DNA from: Glandiceps talaboti
Lineage: Eukaryota; Hemichordata; Enteropneusta; Spengelidae
Assembly: GCF_964340395.1 (NCBI RefSeq)
Contig: NC_135563.1
Location: 20,349,651 to 20,411,650, forward strand
Length of the DNA: 62,000 nucleotides
Reading direction: 5' to 3'
Part shown: piece after piece, positions 37,231-47,862 of the stretch
How positions within the stretch are numbered: the stretch's first letter is position 1
Layout of the letters: every line of letters starts with the position of its first letter
Translations under genes and position numbers: made by a program
Notes under the pieces: generated by a model
The model's input: the letters and a program-made list of their open reading frames with translations, nothing else
The model's database searches: none
What the model was told of the DNA's origin: nothing

Positions 37231-40200
37231 TTCCAGTGTTGTTCATCTGTGGAGTCTACCAATACTAAATAGAATCTCTGTGATTCAAACACTTCTTTGT
37301 TCTTCTTTCCAGTTTCACACGTTGTTAGTGACGATGTTGTATTGTTCAATTGGCAATCTTTCCTCCTAATGTTTGGGATGGCCATATCTGCATATGAATC
37401 TGTTGGACTGGTAAGTGTGTGTCTTAGCGCGCACAGTAGGTATACACATAGTCTTACAATACAAGGTAGTCTAACAGTACAAACATGGGGTGATGCCCTG
37501 GAAAGGTAACTTTGTTATGGGTGGGTTAATATTTACATTGCCACTTTCCATCCAAAATATGCAACTGTCACGCCACCAAGGTTTTGGGCCATTCACGTAA
37601 ATAATTACCCTCTCTTGGAAATACATTCATTGAAACACCATGTAAAGAGGCGTCAAGCAAGGTATTACAGTACTTCCGACTTCTTCCAGACCGTTGTTAC
37701 ACTCATACATTGCTGGCAACACTTCGTGGACAGTTATCACATTGGTTCATACATTGCAAGCAACACTTTGTGGACAGTTATCACATTGGTTCATACATTG
37801 CAAGCAACACTTTGTGGACAGTTATCACATTGGTTCATACATTGCTAGCAACACTTCGTGGACAGTTATCACATTGGTTCATACATTGCAAGCAACACTT
37901 TTTGGACAGTTATCACATTGGTTCATACATTGCTGGCAACACTTCGTGGACAGTTGTCACATTGGTTCATACATTGCTGGCAACACTTCGTGGACAGTTA
38001 TCACATTGGTTCATACATTGCTAGCAACACTTCCTGGGCAGTTATCACATTGCTTCATACATTGCGAGCAAAACTTAGTGGACAGTTATCACATGGGTTC
38101 ATACATTGCTAGCAATACTTCCTGGGCAGTCACCATATCGGTTCATACATTGCTAGCAACACTTCGTGAACAGTTATCACATGGGATCATTGCTAGCAAT
38201 ACTTCCTTGGCAGTCACCATATCGGTTCATACATTGCTAGCAACACTGTTGTCAAGGGACATATAACTGTAATTTCCACTTTTCTCTACTATGTTTCATC
38301 TTCTCAAAATAGATAATAGATCAAGAATTGTTGACATTCACAGATTATCCCAGTAGAAAGCAGCATGGTAGGACACCGAGAGCGATTCCCGATATTTCTC
38401 AGTATCGTAATAATTATCTTCTCAACACTGGCGATTACTGTTGGTGTGGTGGGCTACCTTTTCCTTGGAAATGATACGGAGCAAATTATTCTTGACAACC
38501 TGACCAACCATACGAGTTCTGAGCTTCTGCTATTCCTCCAAATCGCCATTTCCCTAAGTGTGTTATTTACATATCCCCTGCAAATACAGCCATTGATTGA
38601 AGTCGTCGAAAAGTTGTTGTTTACCGAAGGTGTGTTTTTGTTTCAATGTCATTAAAAAACGACAAATTTTAATATTTTCATAGCACATTCCATCGCCATT
38701 TCAAAATGTGGTGAAGATATTGACGTCTTTGTATATGATGAACATTTTGGCTAGGTTATAAGATTCAAAATTTGGCAGGCGTGTTGATTGTAAGCGAAGT
38801 ATTCGATTGAAACAACACGCTGGGTACACAATCGTATCACATGGATCTACTTTCGATTTTCGATTTTTTATATGCAGCATCAATAAAGATACGACATTTT
38901 TTCTGATGTTGTATATGCACAGAAGTTATTTTATATCAGTTTAATGAAAAAATCGTGAGGAATTTCTGGAGGAGACTCTAGGAGACTCTGATACAGTAAA
39001 TCTAATTTTAAATTATTGAATTCGGCAATGCAGGACATTTTGATATTATAGATTTCCTAAAACTAACACAACCTAAAACGCAGAAGATACTTTTTGTAAA
39101 AAATAGAGTAAGGTGAAATGTGCTATATACATCGTAATGACGTCACCAACACATTTCGCTAAACCAACCACAATGCCGTCCTCAATGCTATGGGCGATAG
39201 ACAAATACGTAGTGGTAACTTGTCAATTCGATGCTTTTTCGCAAAATAGACAGAACAGATGACATCTCATTAATGATAACACATATTATGAATCAGAGTA
39301 CCCGATTCACTGTCTTTTATACCTAAATGCAGGCAAAATATGTGGTCCAAACAGTGTTGAAGAAGAACGAAGTCTTTCTGTTGATGATGATGATGATGAT
39401 GATACAGCTGATAACCAGCTTCATGGAGCTGAAGCAATTCCGAAATCGGTTGGTATTACCCGTAATGGGCGAAGAAATTGAAACATCTCCAGTTTTGAAA
39501 CATCGAGATGGCGGATTAAGAGGGCGTGAGATAGGGAGGGTTTTTCCTGAAACTACAGTTCATTGTCCGACACTTGAGGTTGTTTCGACTACATCGTGTA
39601 TCATGGCTAGGTCTCTTATAATGCTTATCACATCTATTATTATAGTTTTTCTGATGACTCCATAAATTTCATTTTTTTCCAATAATATTATTACAACTAA
39701 GTTTACTTTCCCCCAGGTTGCAGCATGGAAACGGAATATTGTGAGGATGGCATTGGTACTATTGACCGCCGTTGTTGCTATCATACTGAACGACTCCTTT
39801 TCGTATGTGAGCGCATTTGCAGGTATTAAAATGATATGCGGAGTCTATATTTTGCATAGGGCATAAAAAAAATTGTGTGGTTCCGATTACATTCAATTTT
39901 AAAATAGTTGGGGTAGGTATATTTTTTTTTTTTTTTTATTAATTTCTTTCTTTCATGTCTGAGTGTCTAGTTCAGGTTTTCCATTGTTTTCCAAATGGTC
40001 TCTGTGTTGTTATTTCTTCCTTTCAGATGTACTGCCAATACAGATTGGAAGAACAGTTTTATCACTGATTTTAGTCGCTATATAAATTAAATTATTATAA
40101 TTTCCTTAGCTCAACGAAACAATGCTGGGGATAATATCTAATCATTACATAACATATGTTTGGGGGTTTTTCAGGCTCGACGGGTGGTGTGATGACTGGC

Positions 40201-40365
40201 CTTATTTTACCGAGCGTGTTCTACCTGAAGTTACAATGGAACCAGACAAGTCTACAAATTAAAGTCCTGCATTTCGTTATAATCATAGTGTGTACAACTC
40301 TTGGATTGATATGTACTGTTCTTGTTATAAAAGAGGTTGTGTATTTGAAACTTAACGGACAATAA
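33089..40365 (+). CDS. AAAP-family amino-acid transporter B (593 aa, eight exons)
   Basis: Exons: 33089-33111, 35191-35311, 35931-36771, 37313-37410, 38344-38629, 39333-39448, 39717-39822, 40175-40365. All are GT-AG with consistent phases. Domain order is as in copy A: short cytosolic N-terminus, helix block KTFFGLFYITIPFGLRKSGI, a long glycosylatable TM3-TM4 loop, [57 protein letters not shown], and final helices [19 protein letters not shown]. The exon 3 aspartate tract is Asp2-Gly-Asp20, and exon 6 has a second tract of seven Asp; both are GAT microsatellites. The exon 6 donor is gttggt, weaker than A's gttagt. The gene ends LKLNGQ like A. It is very close to C, even in introns, but shares its 3' flank with A. 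It probably sits in the plasma, vesicular or lysosomal membrane; substrate unknown. Confidence 0.87.
33427..33461. repeat. (CA)n microsatellite in intron 1 of transporter B
   Basis: About 17 CA units. A shorter, interrupted version is at about 44347-44372 in transporter C. Confidence 0.9.
34797..34857. repeat. (GTT)n trinucleotide array in intron 1 of transporter B
   Basis: About 20 TTG units with one ATT interruption. The homologous site in C (about 45350-45364) has only about five units. Confidence 0.95.
36549..36617 (+). repeat. Coding (GAT)n microsatellite, transporter B exon 3
   Basis: GAT-GAT-GGT followed by twenty GAT codons, encoding Asp2-Gly-Asp20 just before the fourth membrane segment. 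The equivalent tracts are 19143-19163 (7 Asp) in A and 47134-47208 (25 Asp) in C. Confidence 0.97.
36984..37228. repeat. GAGT/CAGT and GT microsatellite in intron 3 of transporter B
   Basis: A gtgagtgagtca-type 12-bp pattern repeated many times, then GGGT and GAGG units, then (GT)n. The homologous array in C is a purer (GAGT)n. Confidence 0.95.
37707..38250 (+). repeat. 44-bp minisatellite in intron 4 of transporter B
   Basis: About 12 units of acattgctagcaacacttcg + tggacagttatcacattggt + tcat. Unit starts at 37707, 37751 and 37795 show the 44-bp period. Because 44 is not a multiple of 3 and no unit carries a stop, all three forward frames stay open and show a 44-residue periodic translation. 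That is an artefact. The last units alternate with a variant type (caatacttcctgggcagtca). Confidence 0.95.
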
Positions 40366-43300
40366 CAGTAAATGTATTGCAGAACATATTATTATTTTGC
40401 ACGCATGCGATACTGAGAATGATAGAAACGCATAGTTATCCAAGAAACCCGAAGGTAGATTTGGATACAGCGATCTTAAACAGACAACTGCCGTCACCTG
40501 GGACCCTATTTTGCATATGACTGACTGTATGTTTGGAGGTGGAGAACTTGTGATGACTCACTGGCAAGTAATCACCAAAATAGAAACATTCCCTATATCT
40601 GGGTTTTTCACGTGCAAATGCCGCATATTTGAATAATCCTGAATGACACACAATCTAAGCAGCTATTTGCAGGGGAATTTGTCTCATTTGGAAAGGTTTT
40701 TTTCATTCTATGAAACAAACAGACTGATTTTCAACTAATTTGTGTATCAAGTTACCATCCTACGACATTCACAAACAATTTGTACATGATACATGACCTG
40801 TGTGTTTCTCGGAGCACAGAAAAAAATGCTGAAAACAAGACCCAGAAGCTAGTGCTCTGTACAGCAGTTTGAATTTCCCGCATTTGCATAGATTAGCCAT
40901 AATCCTCTTTATATAGGGCAGTTCTGACGTAAGTTGTATTTTGAAATAATGGGTTGTTTGTTGTTTAGCGTTTATCCATCATCACATGAATGAATGATCT
41001 ATATTAATCAACTCCCGTGAATTAAGTAAAGTTTGTCTAAATGTGATAATCAGTTACAGTACTTTATATGCCAAATACAGCAAGTACTGTGAAAGCCCAC
41101 AACAAGGCAGTCAGTGCAGATCTTACACAAGCACCTAATAAATCCTGCAGCTGTAGAGATCGTAAACAATTTCCTCTCCACGGCAATTGCCTATCAACCA
41201 ACGTAGTACATTATATACAGCGCACAAGTCACATCAAATAACAAACAAACAAACAATAACAAACAGATATATAGTGAAGAGCAAGAAAATATAATGGCTC
41301 ACGGCTCATACATATATCAAATGCTGTTACATGAATGATTTCCACAACGTTGATAGGTAAGGCAAACAGTAATCAGAGGTTTTGTCAATCCTGATAATCT
41401 GAACGGGATTCTCTTAAAACAGTTTTGAGGGTCATGAAGCCTAGCAATACTTTCCTTCTTATCTCAAAATATATATGGAAGAATAGTAGATTTGGCAACA
41501 CTTTCTTTGCAAATATATATTCAGGGAGTAACTATTGTATTTTTAAAATTTTAATTGACGTCGCATGAAAGATTCAATTTGGTTTTAAGATTTTTTGTGG
41601 ATATAAAAGAAAATGTTAATTAATTCTAGAACTCTGTATGTGATTGTGGTTAAAGTCTGTTGATAATATTTTTTTGTTTTTTATATTTACCATTCGAGCA
41701 TTTGTTAAGTTTCAAAAAACTTACAACCGAGGTGATAGTGTTATCTGTACCCGTGACAACCTTTCAACTGTTAAAGCTTACAACCGAAGTGATAGTCTTA
41801 TTTGTACCCGTGGCAGGTGACTGAGTGAGCGACTTAGTGAGTCACTGAGTGACTGAGATATTACACCAAGACAAGTTTCAGGGTATGGACAGCTTCTTGA
41901 GATAGTAACACCAACACTCTGGGTGTTGAGAGCTTATTAATATACTACAGTTTTTGAGATGTTAACACAAAGGCAAGTCTCTCGGATAATTATATCACTG
42001 CATCCTGATCTTTCATTTTCACTTTTTAACTTGTGCTTGCAATAAAACCAGTTGTTTTTCTAGTCGACTATCGATATCTGCAGTTTGAATGTGTTAACTT
42101 AGAAAAAACTAGTGATCCGTGTTTATATGCAATGGCTGGTTAAGGCTGTGACTTTGACTGGACAAAATTGTTTCTTGTGTACAAGTTTACGTGAACGGGA
42201 ATACACACTATTTTTGTTCACAAAATGTACATGTAGACTACGAAAGGCTTTGACTGGACAAAACTGCTTCTTGCACACAATTATTAGCTAGTAACGTAAA
42301 TAAGTTTACAACTATACTACTCATGTCCATAAATTATATTCACATTTACCATTTGTTGAACTCTCAAGCATTTCAGGTTTGATTCAAATAACTAGGGTTC
42401 AGTCCAAAGGCTAACTTCAGGTGTAACTGCATTAAATTTATTATTATTATTTGTGTAATCTATATAATACTGGAGTGGAATTTCTCTGTCGCGACCGTGT
42501 TCTGTGACAAAAGAAATGCAAAACAAGCACACTACCAACTTTCCTATAGGTCTCAATGCTAACCAGACTACCTATTGTATATTGTTGTCATTATGACGTC
42601 AAACATATATTTTTATGGTACTTTTATGCTGTCATTTCAAATACATACCTTATGAAAGACGGAAGTGGCTGGCTTTTTCACGAACGATGCTGTTGTAGCA
42701 GTCATTGAAGTGCATTCAAATCACATGGCAGTAGTCCCAGGCACCCCAGACTCCCTACCCAGACTATATCGCTTTGTGGGTCCCGCCACCAATCTATCTT
42801 CAATGTATTAAGTATATCCAAATATGAGCACGAATAAGCATGAGCGGGTACCATGACCTTCAAAAGGGATATTTCCCAGTACTCGTGTACATTTGTGCCA
42901 TCCCTATGATTTCAAGGTGAAAGTGTGAGTCGCTTGACACGTTTATTGTAGCAGAGATATTCAGTGTAGTTCTATACACTGGACAACATTTCCTATTGTT
43001 TCAACTATGGCAGTGTGTTGTACTTCCATGCTTTAACAAAGTGTCAAAGCATAGACCCTTCACCAACCAAGTGTCAAAGAGAGAACTTTGACTTTTGTAC
43101 GAGCTAATAACAAAATAGGGACCGTGAAAACGAGTTTCAATAATCCGAAATTTAATTTGATGTTCGGAAAACCGACGTTCCTTCGACCGTGTGTGTATAT
43201 GTTACACCCGATCCGTCAAACTGCCCAATTCATGAAATGTGCATGTAACTTTGCCCAGTTAATGGACTGGTCAACCTTATGCAAATGAGAGTATAGATTA

Positions 43301-44006
43301 CGATGTCAAAGAGGCGAAATTAAATTTTGGTGGCAAGAGTTTAGAAATGGGTTGTTGATTATCGAACTCTATTAAAAATACAAGCTACACTGAATTCTGA
43401 ATTATAATAAAATAAGAATTGTGAAGTGATGAGTTTATAAACACATGATAATAAAGTTGTTTGATTGATATTTATGTTGTGTGTGTCCTACAACAGATGC
43501 TCATTTCATATACTGGGCATATCTCACCATACCCACTTCATAACTTAACCTGGGCAACACGATTGCCTTTTTCATGAACTGGGTAATTTAATCTACCATT
43601 TTCATAAATTGGGCAATTTCACAGATAGGGTGTAACATATATATATTCGCATCTATTTATAACTATAACTATTGTCAGCTAAAGCTTCGTGTATTGTGTC
43701 CATCGTTGAAGTATGCAGTAAGTAAATTAAATCATAGATCGCGATGTAAACAGGTTATTAACCGTAAATGTCCATGACGTAGCAATGTTGAATCATAGCT
43801 CAGACCACTGATCTGTTATCATGGGCAGTGGATGTGAAGGGTTGAATATACAATAAAAATGAAATATTTGCATTTTCAATGATTGAAATCAAGTATGTAC
43901 ATGACATGGGGATAATATCACACAAAACATAATGTATTATCTATTATTAGTAATAGAGCTATGCACATATTCATGCCGTTTGGACAAACGCTAAAAAGGG
44001 CACAAA
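40366..44006. other. Intergenic region B-C (second duplication unit flank)
   Basis: No gene is seen. Near-identical over most of its length to 29622-33088. Differences: about 350 bp of extra sequence near 40,485-40,925; the 57-bp repeat is reduced to two units (about 41718-41816); the MITE is absent (43841-43847); and an extra segment at about 43,210-43,690 is bounded by imperfect inverted repeats starting ttacaccc. A candidate AATAAA (ctaataaatcc) lies near 41,133. Confidence 0.75.
43201..43641. mobile_element. MITE-like segment with imperfect inverted repeats of about 36 bp
   Basis: Left end ttacacccgatccgtcaaac, followed by tgcccaattcatgaaa. The reverse complement of the right end reads ttacaccctatctgtgaaat, followed by tgcccaatttatgaaa. 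The matching flank of transporter B keeps only the first about 20 bp (ttacacccagtccgtgaaac) and then jumps to aaagctt. B therefore probably lost the rest by deletion rather than C gaining it. No coding capacity. Confidence 0.65.
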
Positions 44007-47000
44007 ATGGATGACGAATCAAGGAAAGGGTAAGTTGTGTCCACATCTACCATAGTATAATTATTTGCATAAATCATATTTCTTTTAATAAAGGGATATA
44101 TAGAATTCTCTTTTCATCATTTGTCAAGGATGGCGTGTCACAGTCTCTGGTTAACGTACTGCCATGTAAATTTTCGCGGTTAGATAACGACGAACTCATA
44201 CCTTCGTTTAGTATTTAGGCTATCATTCGTGCGTCGAATAATTACAATTTACAGAAAACGTCAGTACATGAATAACATTCAAAACAGACAAATATTAAAA
44301 CAATAGTGTACTCAATACGTTATGAGTTAGTTGGCTGACAAACAGATACACACACACACACGCACACACACAGTACTGCCCTACGATTTCTGTATATATG
44401 CGTTCGTTTAATAAGTAATTGTTTGTAGCGACCTTGGTGATTAAGGTACGGAAAATGCTCACCAAAGCAAACACGCTATTAATATTGTTCTTTTGTCTGA
44501 TTTTATAAATGTCACACAGACGACGTCAGAAAATATCATCAATTCAGTTACAACGTATATGACAAAAATATGCACAGTCGTGGTTTCTGAAAGGACATTG
44601 ACCTGTGGCCATGGATCAGTAAGCCCTCGTCTGTCACTCCAGCGTCTATGCTGAAGTGTGTTTTTGCATTTCTTACGGGTCTTATGCAGATATTGAGCGA
44701 GTACTAAAGTCTTGAAACGAATTTGCATCTCATTGATTAGACCCTGCCGAGAATTTTCATGTATAGCTTGACAAGGTGGGCTTACACGTAAATTTTATTA
44801 ACATCGGAGTGTGTGCAGAAAAAAACCTTGTGTATTCACATTCTATCTCTTTGTCACAAATGCTTAGCATTTGGGTGTTTGACACGCATACATCCCTTTT
44901 TCATAAAATGCTTAGCATTAAATTTGAGGGTTTTATGCGATAATTTACTTTAGAACAGAACACATCAAAAAGTGGCTGTTTGAGGTGACACATGTTTTCA
45001 AATACAAACTTCTTCAAGGCATCCCACCGTCCACAATGTTACAATTTCGTGTGGTGTTCGAGACCACACAAACTTATGGTCAATCATGTTTTTTTAATTA
45101 GGCGGATAAGCACCAAAAAGGTATGATTGTGCATTTCGTGGTAAAATTGTGAAACTTGCCATATATTTACTCCATTACCTCTTTATGATATTCTTATATA
45201 ATGCCAATTGAACAGCTCCCTCATACGACGTATAGCGCCACCTACATATCATGTAGTATGGTGGCCATTGCAACCAGTGGTGTGTGTGTCAGGATGTTGG
45301 TTTTGTGTATGCATGACCGTGTTTTAAAATGGTTTACCATTACTTTTGTTTGTTGTTGTTGTTGCAACTTTTACGACAGTTTTAAGATCTTTGTATTGAT
45401 TGTCTTTATTTGTCCAGACTTTTAACAATGTAACTACTTTAATTTGCCCACTGAGCGCCATTTTGAGTTGTCAATAAACGACTTGGCAATTAAAATTTTC
45501 CACCACGCCAAGAGCCCATCTGTTCATGTACATTTAAACCTATAAAGCCCTAGCACACATTCTATGAAAATTTTATTCAATGACCTTCCATCTTTCAATA
45601 GTGGTAATGGAGAGGGCCAGGTGTGGATAATAAGCATGACCCCTCCCTTTGTTACATGAATCATAATTTTTTTATTTCACTTTCTTTCAATTTCAGAAGA
45701 CAGACACAGAGACCGGGATTGTTACTTATCTGCGCTGACTTTGCAAACTTGTTTAAAACATTTCTTGGTCTCTCTTACATCACAATACCATTTGGATTAC
45801 GAAAGAGTGGAATAATTGTAAGCTATATTGTTATCTTGACTCTATATGGTGTGTGTTGTATATTTTCAAACTTTCACAGAAAACTATAGACAATATCAGT
45901 ATATGCAATACTTGCGTTGTTTAGAAAGGAGAACTAATAGTCTGTCAACATCGCGGACCTGTGATTCCGCCTCGCTTTTCATGTCTTCATTGAATCACTG
46001 TCTGTACACCGGTTCTGCTTGATACATATACAACCATGTAGAAACCAAACTGCACATTCTACAGTTTAAGATAGCAAGATCGCAATTTCTTGGTACATTT
46101 GTCTAAATGAAATGGTTTTATAAACAGTCAGTGAACACTGTCATGAAACGGGCTGTAAATACATGTACGGGGTAAAGGAGGGTTACGCCCCATTCCACCC
46201 CACAGTATAACATTTTGTGAAATTATAGTTGTTCGCGGGAGTCATTTCACGGCACCAAAATGACACGTACACTGATCTTATTGTTTTCCAAAACAACCAC
46301 CACCACCCCATCCCCAACTTCAAGTGGTGTATTCCAAAATGACCCCAGCCCACCAGCGACACCATTTCCACCAAAAAACAAGTTAAAATGACTGCCATAA
46401 ATCCAACCCCAAACCACACCAAAGCCACGACCACCATCATCACCACCCCCGATTAGACATTAGTACATCGTGGTATTGTAATATATTGATTGATCCACAT
46501 ATTTTATTACAGCTCGGACTTCTCCAACTGATCGTGGTAGCTAGCCTTTTTTATCACGCTTGTCTTGTAATCATCAAGTGTAAGAAAATTGTTGTTCATA
46601 GATTGCAAGCAAATGCATCACCGAATGACGAAGAAAGTGATGACGAAGCTCTGGAATATCTTGAAAGACACTTGACATACATGGATATAGCACAGTTTTC
46701 CTTTGGAAAAATTGGTAAAACACTTGTTGAAGTCTCCCTGTGTGTAGCCCAGTTTTCATTTTGTGTGGGATATTTAGTGTTTATAGGCAATACACTAGCA
46801 TCATTGTTCTGTATTGATCACCAACCAATAACCACGGAGACTCCAGCAGTAGTAAATGAAACCATGATTTTCTACAAATTTGCACAAAGTGGCCTAGATT
46901 CCAGTGGATGGAAGTTTGAAAATATATCAAGTCCTCTAGCAGGAGATGTTGAAAGAAGAAATTACACGAGCGGGATCGATGGAATTGTCACTAGGAAAGC

Positions 47001-47132
47001 AAACGATGAGAAATCAAGTGAACGCATACAAGACAATCCTAATATGAACGTTGCTGGTTCTTTTGACCTGAGCTTTGACGATGGTTTACGACATAGTAAC
47101 TTAATAGAGAGTAGTACAGACCAACCTGTTGT

Positions 47133-47207
<75 letters not shown>

Positions 47208-47825
47208 CACAAACAGATGTTATTTATGGATTTTAGTTCCATTACCTATCCTAGGATTATTATCATTTCTGCGGAACATTCGTCATCTTGGTATTATCAG
47301 TAGTGTGTCGTTACTTGCTTGTTTTGTTTGTCTTCTACCCCTCATAGTTGCTCTGTTAACAGGTAAATTGATCTTTCAAATGGTTGCTTGGCATTACAAG
47401 CTAAATTTATGTCTAATACCTCCAAGCCTGCGTTTTAATATCAAATCAACTTACAGGTTAATCAATGATACGTAATATGTGTGGCGATACTAAGTGCAAA
47501 GGGGTTCATTAAAAGCTGGCGCCATCGTACCCGGATGTTATACGAACAAAAAAAAAACCACTTCGGGTGTGTGTGTGTGTGGAGGAGGGGGGGGGGGTGA
47601 ATGATTGATTGATTGAGTGAGTGAGTGAGTGAGTGAGTGAGTGAGTGAGTGAGTGAGTGAGTGAGTGAGTGAGTGAGTGAGTGAGTGAGTGAGTGAGTGA
47701 GTGAGTGAGTGAGTGAGTGAGTGAGTGAGTGAGTGGGTGGGTGGGTGGGTGGGTGGGTGGGTGAGTGAGTGAGTGAGTGAGTGAGTGAGTGAGTGAGTGA
47801 TTAATTGAGTTAGTTATCACAGGTT

Positions 47826-47862
<37 letters not shown>

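Noticed and set aside
37694-38266. 190-codon frame with 44-residue repeats that looks like a repetitive secreted protein
   Set aside because: It is the 44-bp intron minisatellite, open in all three frames; splice structure of transporter B places it in intron 4.
43088-43288. 66-codon frame upstream of transporter C (MTFVRANNKIGTVKTSF)
   Set aside because: The matching flank of B is disrupted in this frame and half of the frame lies in the inverted-repeat-bounded segment; no splice sites or family match.
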